A stretch of DNA of 17,801 nt, from assembly GCA_017561615.1 (NCBI GenBank), contig JAFZBT010000004.1, positions 1 to 17,801 on the forward strand, read 5' to 3'. Numbering within the stretch: position 1 is the stretch's first letter; each line of letters starts with the position of its first letter. The position numbers were made by a program, and so were the translations under genes. Origin of the DNA: Erysipelotrichaceae bacterium. Lineage in GTDB: Bacteria; Bacillota_I; Bacilli_A; Erysipelotrichales; Erysipelotrichaceae. The notes beneath the pieces are model-generated. The model had not been told where the DNA came from. It saw only the letters and a program-made list of their open reading frames with translations, and searched no databases. Positions 1 through 6,693 of the stretch are shown here, piece by piece.

Positions 1-2
1 AT

Positions 3-614
3 GATGCCATCAAGATCTCCAACGAAAAGATCAACTGGAACGACGTTGGCAAGCTGATGAAAAAGAAAACCTACGTCCTGATCGTCGCTTCCCTGACCTT
101 CTGCTATACGATGATGGTAGCCATCGACTTCATCATTGTTGACAAGATCCTCTATGTTGGCGGCGCAGAAAGGCATGTATCCCTGTTCTGGTCAGTCATG
201 GCGCTCTGCGAACTGCCGCTGTTCTTTACCGGCAACCGGCTCGTCAGACGATATGGCGCCATTGTGGTCTACGGCTTTTCCGTGATCATCTATTCGCTGC
301 GCTATCTGCTTTACGGCATGTCTGACAGCCTGACCTTCGTGCTGGTTCTTTCCGTTCTGCAGGGACTCACTTTCCCCTTGACCATGGTTGCCACCAAGGA
401 ACTGGTGGATGATGAGTCGCCGGATAGCCTGAAGTCTTCCGGCCAGCTGATTGGTCTGGCCATCTACAACAACATTCCTTCGCTGATCGCCCCGCTTCTG
501 ACCGGTTATCTGGAGGACAGCATCGGCATCAACAGCGCTCTGTTCACCCTGGCCGCATTCGGCCTGGCATCGCTTTTTCTGTTATGGCTGTACTGGCGGG
601 AAAAGAAAAAGTGA
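3..614 (+). CDS. MFS transporter, C-terminal half (5'-truncated by window edge)
   Basis: The reading frame is open from base 3, so this is the C-terminal part of a longer gene; the Met codon at position 57 is internal and not a real start. The visible part begins with a charged stretch (a central cytoplasmic loop), then about six hydrophobic segments. An NRLVRRYG segment resembles the loop motif between TM8 and TM9 of MFS proteins, and the protein ends in a basic WREKKK tail, as expected at the cytoplasmic end. Family knowledge suggests a proton-coupled symporter of small solutes in the cytoplasmic membrane, possibly of the LacY/nucleoside-symporter-like group; the substrate cannot be read. 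The stop codon lies only about 10 bases before the insertion sequence, so the gene is intact at its 3' end but any native terminator may have been displaced. Confidence 0.8.
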   Translation, partial: DAIKISNEKINWNDVGKLMKKKTYVLIVASLTFCYTMMVAIDFIIVDKILYVGGAERHVSLFWSVMALCELPLFFTGNRLVRRYGAIVVYGFSVIIYSLRYLLYGMSDSLTFVLVLSVLQGLTFPLTMVATKELVDDESPDSLKSSGQLIGLAIYNNIPSLIAPLLTGYLEDSIGINSALFTLAAFGLASLFLLWLYWREKKK

Positions 615-625
615 ATATTTGTAAA

Positions 626-636
626 TGATGTGAGAC
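626..636 (+). repeat. IS left terminal inverted repeat
   Basis: TGATGTGAGAC is a perfect match to the reverse complement of 1708-1718. It is preceded by the probable duplicated target TTGTAA at 619-624. Confidence 0.75.
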
Positions 637-685
637 CAAGAATACATTGAATAAAAAGGTGAAGTGCTAGAATGAGCATGCATCA

Positions 686-1630
686 TTAACCAAGTAGAGA
701 ACGCCGTTTTTCAAGAGGAGACATCCAATCGAGAACAGCCATCGGGATGTTGTTGGAACGATAGAGATACCGCTTCATCTGAACAAGGAGATCCTGATAG
801 GAATAGAAACTCAGGAAGTTGTAGAATCGCTGCTGATCTGAACGGTGAGATCTCTCGACTTTGCCGTTATGTCGAGGCGTCCTGGGACGGATCAGCTTGT
901 GGGTGATGCCCAGCTGGTTACACAGTATGTCCATGGGATGGACACGATCAGTCTTAGTGGTGTGGGTGAATTCAACACCATTGTCAGTCTGGATTATCAG
1001 AGGCCTGTAGCCAAAGTACTTAATGGCCCTTTTAGTGAAATCGACGGTAGAGTAGGAAGACTGTTCAGTATACGGATAGATGAACCTCTCCCTGGTGGCT
1101 TCATCAATGACGGTATACTGGAAGAATTTCTGACCATCCTTGCCGGAATAGCAGCTGGAAGGAACATATTTGACGTCCATCTGCCATTTAACGCCCGGAG
1201 AAGCCGGGGTGATATACGGTTTAGGCTTGTAACTTTCCCTTTTCTCCACAGGAGCATCAGTGAAGCCCAGCCTCGCAAACACTCTGTAGAGAGACAGAGG
1301 ATGTCGGGAATAGCCCTTGTCCTTTCTCAGCCGGCCGTAGAGTTCAATGACAGAGAGGTGTGGGTTTCGCCTGTGGTAGTCGGTTATCCATTTGATCTCT
1401 GTTGGAGTATGAGAATTGGGATGAGGAGATAAAGGCCGGTGAGATCTGCTTGTGAGAGACTGCTTAGTGCCGTCAAACAGCTTGTTCCAACGCATCAGAG
1501 AAGCTTTGGATATGTGATAACGGCGGATGACATGGTTCAGGTCCTTTACCTGACGGTAGAGTCTGACAGCGTAATAACGAGTGTTCAGATCATGTGGAAG
1601 ATATCGTTTGTTCTGTGTTATAGTAGTCAT
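686..1630 (-). CDS. IS transposase, DDE/rve integrase core
   Basis: This 314-residue protein cuts and joins the ends of the surrounding insertion sequence. Residues 1-60 are basic and form a helix-turn-helix-like region (HISKASLMRWNKLF). A second basic region follows to about residue 145. The rve catalytic core contains the DDE triad: Asp152 in KWQMDVKY, Asp216 in IIQTDNGVEF and Glu259 in RPRTPRHNGKVERSH. The TDNG and HNGKVERSH blocks are typical of the IS481/IS3 group. The length is close to the IS481 norm, and a single frame without a frameshift argues against a standard two-frame IS3 organisation. A Shine-Dalgarno-like AAAGGA precedes the ATG. No internal stop or deletion is visible, so the enzyme could be active. 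Exact family assignment is inferred from motifs only. Confidence 0.88.
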   Translation of the reverse strand: MTTITQNKRYLPHDLNTRYYAVRLYRQVKDLNHVIRRYHISKASLMRWNKLFDGTKQSLTSRSHRPLSPHPNSHTPTEIKWITDYHRRNPHLSVIELYGRLRKDKGYSRHPLSLYRVFARLGFTDAPVEKRESYKPKPYITPASPGVKWQMDVKYVPSSCYSGKDGQKFFQYTVIDEATRERFIYPYTEQSSYSTVDFTKRAIKYFGYRPLIIQTDNGVEFTHTTKTDRVHPMDILCNQLGITHKLIRPRTPRHNGKVERSHRSDQQRFYNFLSFYSYQDLLVQMKRYLYRSNNIPMAVLDWMSPLEKRRSLLG

Positions 1631-1707
1631 GCGATTGATTCCTTTCTAACATGTTTTTGTGGTTATTAACATTCTAGAAGATTCAATCGCTTTTGTGTAT
1701 CAGTTCA

Positions 1708-1718
1708 GTCTCACATCA
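1708..1718 (-). repeat. IS right terminal inverted repeat
   Basis: GTCTCACATCA is the inverted copy of the left repeat at 626-636. It is followed at 1720-1725 by TTGTAA, the second copy of the probable target duplication. Confidence 0.75.
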
Positions 1719-1740
1719 ATTGTAAGTTAACAAAAAATGA

Positions 1741-1754
1741 TATAAGCGCTTACA
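1741..1754 (+). promoter_or_regulatory. cre-like operator (CcpA/LacI-family site)
   Basis: TATAAGCGCTTACA matches the CcpA cre consensus TGWAARCGYTWNCW at 13 of 14 positions on either strand and contains the perfect 10-base palindrome TAAGCGCTTA (1743-1752). It lies just upstream of the promoter of the BMP lipoprotein gene. Known cre sites upstream of a -35 can activate, while those overlapping a promoter repress, so the sign of regulation is uncertain. Another LacI-family regulator could be the true ligand of this site. Confidence 0.6.
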
Positions 1755-1756
1755 GT

Positions 1757-1790
1757 TTGACTTGTAAGCCGGCAGAACAGATAGTAAAAT
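1757..1790 (+). promoter_or_regulatory. Promoter of the BMP/ABC transport operon
   Basis: Two overlapping sigma-A-type promoters are possible. One has -35 TTGTAA (1762-1767), a 17-base spacer and -10 TAAAAT (1785-1790). The other has -35 TTGACT (1757-1762), a 17-base spacer and -10 GATAGT (1780-1785). Either start would lie downstream of the cre-like palindrome and upstream of the ribosome site GGAGG at 1816-1820. Confidence 0.55.
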
Positions 1791-1826
1791 ATCTGTAGGA
1801 AGTTTTTTACAAGACGGAGGAAAAAT

Positions 1827-2951
1827 ATGAAAAAACTTTTAATCGCATTATTAGCTTTGCTCTTAGTCTTCACGGCTACCGCATGTAAGGAAAAGAGCCC
1901 GAGAGAAAAGGCTAAGGAAGCTGGAAAGATCACTGTTGCCTATGTTGTCAACGGCACCTTAGGTGACAAGTCCTTCTTCGATTCAGGCAACGAAGGTATC
2001 CAGTGGATCAACAGAGACTTCGGCGACAAGGTTTACGGCGAAGTCATCGAGCTGACCTACGAAACCTCAACCTGGAAGACCGGTCTGGAAGAAGTCTTCA
2101 AGGAAGGCTGGGATATCATCATTACCGGTACTTACGACATGAAGGAATACATCATTCCTCTGATCGGCGAATATCCTGATCAGAAGATCTGGTTCTACGA
2201 CGAAGAGTGGAACTATGATGATGCTAATGGCTGGCAGTACTGCCCGGCACCGAATCTGTATGCCATGCTGTTCGCCCAGAACGAAGGTTCATTCGTTGTT
2301 GGTGCTATGGCTGCCATGCTGAGCCAGGCCAAGAAGGTCGCCTTCATGGGCGGCATGGACAACACTGTCCTGGATGACTTCTTTGTCGGCTTCGCCAACG
2401 GCGCCAAGTACATCGATCCGGAAGTCAAGGTCAACCTGTCATGGATGAACTCCTTCAACGATGCTTCTGCAGGTAAGGACGTCTCCACCGGCTTATATGC
2501 TGATGGTTTCGACGTAGTCTTCGCTTGCGGCGGTCAGGCTGGCTTAGGCGGCTTCGATTCCGTCATTACCCAGGCTGAAGGCAACTGGATCATCGGCGTT
2601 GATGGTGACCAGGGTGCTTACTTCGCTTCATTAGGTTCTGATGAGGGCAACAAGAAGGCTGCCAGAACCATCACTTCCATGAAGAAGAACGTTAACCAGG
2701 GATTCTATGATGCCATGAAGCAGCATCTGGCTGGCACTCTGCCGTATGGCAAGAACGTCAAGCTCGGCTTAAACGGCGGCTACGTTTCCTACGCTATCAC
2801 TGACACCACCAAGAAGGTCTTCTCTGCTGAGCAGCTCGCCCAGATCGACAAGATCGTCGCCGACATCATTTCCGGCGCCATCGATCCTGGCACAGCTTTC
2901 GGTAAGGATGCTGATTGGTTCCCGGCTTTCGCTGAGGAAGTTGCTAAGTAA
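1827..2951 (+). CDS. BMP-family (nucleoside-type) ABC transporter substrate-binding lipoprotein
   Basis: This 374-residue extracellular lipoprotein captures the solute for the importer encoded downstream. The N-terminus is a lipoprotein signal: MKKLL, a hydrophobic run, then TATAC with Cys20 as the likely lipidated residue. The mature part carries the BMP/PnrA fold: the strand-loop AYVVNGTLGDKSFFDSGNEG (about residues 38-57), the WDIIITGT segment, FVVGAMAAMLSQAKKVAFMGG in the middle, and IIGVDGDQGAY, the second-lobe ligand loop. BMP proteins of known function bind nucleosides (PnrA, RnsB, Lactococcus BmpA), so purine or pyrimidine nucleosides are the leading inference, but other ligands exist in the family. 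GGAGG lies 6 bases before the ATG. A hairpin terminator separates it from the ATPase gene, which fits higher expression of the binding protein. Confidence 0.88.
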   Translation: MKKLLIALLALLLVFTATACKEKSPREKAKEAGKITVAYVVNGTLGDKSFFDSGNEGIQWINRDFGDKVYGEVIELTYETSTWKTGLEEVFKEGWDIIITGTYDMKEYIIPLIGEYPDQKIWFYDEEWNYDDANGWQYCPAPNLYAMLFAQNEGSFVVGAMAAMLSQAKKVAFMGGMDNTVLDDFFVGFANGAKYIDPEVKVNLSWMNSFNDASAGKDVSTGLYADGFDVVFACGGQAGLGGFDSVITQAEGNWIIGVDGDQGAYFASLGSDEGNKKAARTITSMKKNVNQGFYDAMKQHLAGTLPYGKNVKLGLNGGYVSYAITDTTKKVFSAEQLAQIDKIVADIISGAIDPGTAFGKDADWFPAFAEEVAK

Positions 2952-2972
2952 TCTAACTTATCAATAGTCAGA

Positions 2973-3010
2973 AAGCCTCTGATACAGAGCTATCAGAGGC
3001 TTAATTTTTA
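2973..3010 (+). terminator. Intra-operon hairpin terminator/attenuator
   Basis: A perfect 12-bp stem, AAGCCTCTGATA (2973-2984) with TATCAGAGGCTT (2991-3002), has a 6-base loop and is followed by AATTTTTATT. It sits between the binding-protein gene and the ATPase gene, with no clear promoter between it and the ATPase start. Partial read-through, or 3'-end stabilisation of the first gene's mRNA, is the likely role. Confidence 0.8.
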
Positions 3011-3029
3011 TTAAATAGAAGGGATTAAT

Positions 3030-4580
3030 ATGGATAACTATCTTGTCATGAAAGACATCACCAGGGTCTATGACAACGGTATCATCGCCAACGATAAGGT
3101 CAACTTCTCCGCCCAGAAGGGCGAGATCCATGCCATCTGCGGTGAAAACGGAGCCGGCAAGACGACTCTGATGAAGATGTTATTTGGTATTGAACAACCT
3201 GACGGCGGTCAGATCATCATCAAGGGCCAGGAGGTCCATCTGACTTCGCCTACCAAGGCCATTGAAGCCGGCATCGGCATGGTGCACCAGCACTTCATGC
3301 AGGTACCCTCGCTTACGGTTGCCGAAAACGTCGTTCTGGGCATTGAACCGACCAAGGGTCTCACCTTTGACATGGACAAGGCCGTTGAACTGACACAGGA
3401 AGTCTGCAAGAAGTACGGCTTTGACATCGATCCCCGGGCCCGCATCATGGACCTGACCGTCGGCGTCAAGCAGAAAGTGGAAATTGTCAAGGCTCTGGTC
3501 AAGGGTTGCGAGATCCTCATTCTGGACGAACCGACCGCTGTTCTGACTCCTCAGGAGACGGCGGAACTGTTCGTTCAGCTCAAGAAGCTGAAGGAAAGCG
3601 GATGCACGATCATCTTCATTTCCCACAAGCTCAACGAAGTCAAACAGCTGTGCGACCGGGTAACCGTCATCAGAAAGGGCAAGACCATTGCCTCCTTCAA
3701 CATCGCTGACGTTACCGAAGCTGACATCTCCCGGACGATGGTCGGCGTTGACGTCGATCTGGTCGTACCGAAGGATCCGGCCAAGCCGCAGGAGAACATT
3801 CTGGTGGTCAAGGATCTGGGCATCTACAACGAGATCGGCAAGAAGGTCGTCAAGAACATTTCCTTCTCCGTCCGCAAGGGCGAAATCGTCGGCATTGCCG
3901 GCGTTGAAGGAAACGGCCAGCGGGAACTGATCGATGCCATCACCGGACTGCATGTCTACTCCGAAGGCTCCATCAGGCTCGACGGCAAGGAAGTCAGCGA
4001 CCTGACCATCAACAAGCTGCGCAAGGAAGGCCTGGTTCATGTTCCGGAAGACCGGATGACGCTGGGCTGCGCTGCTGACATGACCATCAAGGAAAACATC
4101 GTTGCCGATAAGATGGACCTGCCGCAGTTTGCCGGAAAGGCCTTCATCAAGCCCAGCAACATCAAGAAGGATACCGATACCTGGATCGAGGAATACAAGA
4201 TCCTGTGCAAGAACGGCGAACAGGCAGTTTCCGCCCTCTCCGGCGGCAACATCCAGAAGGTCGTTGTTGCCCGTGAGTTCACCAGCTTCAACAAGCTTCT
4301 GGTCCTCGACCAGCCAACCCGCGGCATTGACGTCGGCGCTGCCGAATTCATCCGCCGCCGGGCCATTGAAATGAGAGACCAGGGAAGAGCCGTACTGGTT
4401 ACTTCCGCTGACCTGGGCGAACTGCTCAACCTCTCCGACAGCCTGTTAGTAATGTACGGCGGCGAGATCACCGCCTACTTCCCGGATGTCAGCACTCTGG
4501 GAGAGGAAGAACTCGGCTTCTACATGCTGGGTGTCAGAAAGATGAGCGCTGAAGAGATCGGAGGTGCCTTACATGCGTAA
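3030..4580 (+). CDS. Nucleoside-type ABC transporter ATPase, two fused ABC domains
   Basis: This 516-residue cytoplasmic protein drives uptake through the two permeases that follow. The first ABC domain has Walker A GENGAGKTT (residues 38-46), a Q-loop in MVHQHFM, a family-typical altered signature DLTVGVKQKVEI, and Walker B ILILDEPTAVLTP around residues 160-172. The second has a degenerate Walker A (GVEGNGQREL), an intact signature LSGGNIQK (about 402-409) and Walker B LVLDQPTRGID, where Gln replaces the catalytic Glu. This asymmetry is usual for the sugar/nucleoside (RbsA/NupA/YufO) class, so one functional ATP site is expected. Length matches the roughly 510-residue norm. The gene overlaps the next one by 8 bases, implying translational coupling. 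Bacillus NupO and Lactococcus NupA are the closest functional models. Confidence 0.92.
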   Translation: MDNYLVMKDITRVYDNGIIANDKVNFSAQKGEIHAICGENGAGKTTLMKMLFGIEQPDGGQIIIKGQEVHLTSPTKAIEAGIGMVHQHFMQVPSLTVAENVVLGIEPTKGLTFDMDKAVELTQEVCKKYGFDIDPRARIMDLTVGVKQKVEIVKALVKGCEILILDEPTAVLTPQETAELFVQLKKLKESGCTIIFISHKLNEVKQLCDRVTVIRKGKTIASFNIADVTEADISRTMVGVDVDLVVPKDPAKPQENILVVKDLGIYNEIGKKVVKNISFSVRKGEIVGIAGVEGNGQRELIDAITGLHVYSEGSIRLDGKEVSDLTINKLRKEGLVHVPEDRMTLGCAADMTIKENIVADKMDLPQFAGKAFIKPSNIKKDTDTWIEEYKILCKNGEQAVSALSGGNIQKVVVAREFTSFNKLLVLDQPTRGIDVGAAEFIRRRAIEMRDQGRAVLVTSADLGELLNLSDSLLVMYGGEITAYFPDVSTLGEEELGFYMLGVRKMSAEEIGGALHA

Positions 4581-5714
4581 CCACAGAACCAGAATGGTCA
4601 CTCTGGCCAACCTTTCCGTTCAGAGCCGTCACCAGGTGCTGCGCATGGCGCTGTCCATTGCCATCGGCCTGATCCTGGCAACCATCCTGATCGTTTCGAC
4701 CAGTGAAAGACCTTTTACTTCATTGAATTACTTCTTCTTTGCTCCGATTCAGAAGGTCTCCTACCTGAACTTCTGGATCCAGAAGGCCGTACCGCTGATG
4801 TTTACCGGCGTTGCCGTCTGCATCATGTTCTCGGCCAACCAGTTCAACCTGGCCATGGAGGGCTCCTTCTTAATGGGCGGCTTCATCGGCGGCGCATTGA
4901 CGAACATTTACATCTTCCCTAATAACCACCTGTTAGGCATCATCTTCGGATGCATCATCGGCGGTCTGGTCGGCTCGGTAGTTACCGCCATCCCGGCCAT
5001 CCTGCAGAAGCTGTTCAACGCTTCCGTCATGGTCACCTCGCTGATGATGAACTACATCTGCCTGTGGTATTCATGTTTCCTGCTGTTCTCGGTCTTCAAG
5101 GACCCGAAGACTTCCAAGGGAACGTATTCCTGGACGGAAAGCGGCGAAGAGATAATGGTAGCCCGGCTGAAAGTCGGCAACGACAAGCTGCTGATCTTCT
5201 ATTCGCTCTTCGTAGCCCTGCTCATCGTTCTGTTTGCCTGGTTCCTGCTGTACCGCACCAAGTTCGGCTTCAAGCTGCGCACGGTCGGTCAGAACGGACA
5301 CTTCGTCAAGTACGTCGGCATTCCGTTTCCGGAATCGCCATCCTGTCGCAGATCATCGGCGGCTTCATCGGCGGTGTCGGCGGCGCCTGCGAGATCATGA
5401 GCCTTTACACCAACTATCGATGGGTTGAGCTTACCGGCTACGGCTGGGACGGCGTTACCATGGCCGTCTTTGCCAAGAACAATCCCCGGAACGTTCCCAT
5501 CGCAGCGCTGTTCATCTCCTACCTGAGAGCCGGCGCCTACGTAATGTCCATCAAGACCGGCATTCAGGTCGACATGACCAAGGTCGTTGAAGGTGTCATC
5601 ATTCTGTTCTTACTGGCAGAGAAATTCCTGTCAGGAACTTATCGTAAGATGATCATCAAAGAGGCCGAAAGAGAAAAGGCCCTTCAGATGGCTCAGCAGG
5701 GAGGTGAGCAGTAA
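4573..5714 (+). pseudogene. Nucleoside-type ABC permease 1, interrupted by a -1 frameshift
   Basis: This is the first membrane subunit of the importer, an integral membrane protein of the BPD_transp_2 (RbsC/NupB) class. The start is the ATG at 4573, since GGAGG at 4560-4564 lies 8 bases upstream; the in-frame GTG at 4564 overlaps that site. Codons 1-252 read well through many hydrophobic segments to KYVGIPF, and then the frame runs out at 5398-5400 after an unrelated Ser/Ala/Arg-rich tail. The expected continuation, SGIAILSQIIGGFIGG and about 110 more residues, is present in the -1 frame from base 5328 to the stop at 5714. One missing T in the run at 5326-5328 explains this; restored, the protein would be 380 residues. 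The next permease starts inside the TAATG stop. A sequencing error, a true mutation, or (less likely) recoding are the options. Confidence 0.85.
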
Positions 5715-6682
5715 TGGATCGAATCTTATCAACGTTCGCAAGAGTTCTTTCCAATCCCAGTTTCTATGCCAATGTAATCGCTGTTACTCCGCCGCTGTTA
5801 CTGGCTGCCCTGGGCTGCTCCGTAGCTCAGAAAGCGGATGAGACGCAGATGGGCATGGAAGGCATCATGCTGCTGTCATCATTCGTCGGCACATTGGTTG
5901 CTGCCTATGTAGGCGGGCCGAACCCCTGGCTGGGCTTGGCTGCCGGCATCGTCGTAGGCGGTTTCCTGGGTTACCTGGTTGCCGTCTTCAACCTGAAGCT
6001 TAAGGTCAACATCGTTCTGGTCGGCATTGCCATGAACCTGATGGGAAGCGGCATCACCGCCTTCTTCCTGCCGATCGTGACACCCAACCACGACAGAAGC
6101 TCGACCAACTCGCTGCAGTCCGGCATTCTTCCCAACGTGAAGATCCCGTACCTCAGTGACATTCCGGTCATCGGTGAGATCCTGTTCAACCAGAACGTCC
6201 TTACCTACATTTCCTACATCCTGATTGCGGTCATGGCCTTCATGCTGTTCAAGACCAAGCTCGGCTTAAGAATCAGGGCCGTCGGTGAGAACTCCAATGC
6301 GGCTGAGTCCGTCGGTATCTCTTCCGACCGCATCAAGACCATCGCTCTGGTCATTTCCGGATGCCTGGGCGGCATGGGCGGCATCTTCATGAGCGCTGTC
6401 TATCTGTCATACTTCTCCAACGGCATCGTTGCCGGACGCGGATTCATCGGCCTGGCTGCCTGCTCGATGGGTGAGGCTAACCCGATACCCACGGCTCTGA
6501 CTTCATTGCTGTTCGGTTTCTTCTATGCTCTGAGCAACTTCGCCAGAACCACCGGCATCTCTGACAACATCCTTAAGATGTGGCCTTATGTTGCGACCCT
6601 GGTCGGCGTCGTCATCTACTCGATCAACAAGACCAGAAAAGAGAAGAAGCGTCTCGAAGGTCTGGCCAAGGCCGAAGAATAG
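5714..6682 (+). CDS. Nucleoside-type ABC permease 2
   Basis: This 322-residue integral membrane protein is the second permease of the importer and pairs with the frameshifted permease upstream. It has about eight to ten hydrophobic segments and the family-typical blocks GMEGIMLLSSFVG near residue 47, KLKVNIVLVGIAMNLMGSGITAFF-like sequence around residues 95-115, GLRIRAVGENSNAAESVGI in the cytoplasmic coupling loop that would contact the ATPase, and GRGFIGLAACSMGEANP near the C-terminal half. These match the NupC/NupQ type of BPD_transp_2 permease. The ATG overlaps the preceding stop codon (TAATG), with AGGGAGG just upstream, so translation is coupled to permease 1; ribosomes that stop early at 5400 would reduce its expression. 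It ends in a charged cytoplasmic tail. No defect is visible. Confidence 0.9.
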   Translation: MDRILSTFARVLSNPSFYANVIAVTPPLLLAALGCSVAQKADETQMGMEGIMLLSSFVGTLVAAYVGGPNPWLGLAAGIVVGGFLGYLVAVFNLKLKVNIVLVGIAMNLMGSGITAFFLPIVTPNHDRSSTNSLQSGILPNVKIPYLSDIPVIGEILFNQNVLTYISYILIAVMAFMLFKTKLGLRIRAVGENSNAAESVGISSDRIKTIALVISGCLGGMGGIFMSAVYLSYFSNGIVAGRGFIGLAACSMGEANPIPTALTSLLFGFFYALSNFARTTGISDNILKMWPYVATLVGVVIYSINKTRKEKKRLEGLAKAEE

Positions 6683-6693
6683 GATGGCCTTAA

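Larger units (their letters stand above)
625..1719 (-). mobile_element. Insertion sequence with rve-type (IS481/IS3-like) transposase
   Basis: A single transposase gene is bounded by inverted repeats. The outer 11 bases TGATGTGAGAC (626-636) recur inverted at 1708-1718, and 30 bases further in both ends carry CTAGAATG at matching distances, so the two ends align without gaps over about 49 bases. The hexamer TTGTAA occurs directly outside both ends (619-624 and 1720-1725), which is consistent with a 6-bp target duplication and sets the element at 625-1719. The exact edge could shift by a base because the first base of the repeat differs. The element lies between the MFS stop codon and the promoter of the BMP operon. 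Confidence 0.8.

Noticed and set aside
57..614. A complete small MFS protein starting at 57
   Set aside because: The frame is open to the window edge with coding-like sequence before it, there is no ribosome site at 57, and only six membrane segments are present.
845..1432. Plus-strand open frame inside the transposase
   Set aside because: It is a shadow of the minus-strand transposase, which has the full DDE triad and end repeats.
3180..4040. Long minus-strand open frame (286 codons) inside the ATPase gene
   Set aside because: It is antisense to a well-supported ABC ATPase with all its motifs, has no recognisable domain, and arises from codon bias in a GC-moderate gene.
4564..4572. GTG at 4564 as start of permease 1
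   Set aside because: It overlaps the GGAGG ribosome site at 4560-4564, which is at the right distance for ATG 4573.
5320..5404. Programmed ribosomal frameshift in permease 1
   Set aside because: No X-XXY-YYZ slippery heptamer in the needed frame and no clear downstream pseudoknot; a single-base loss explains the data more simply.
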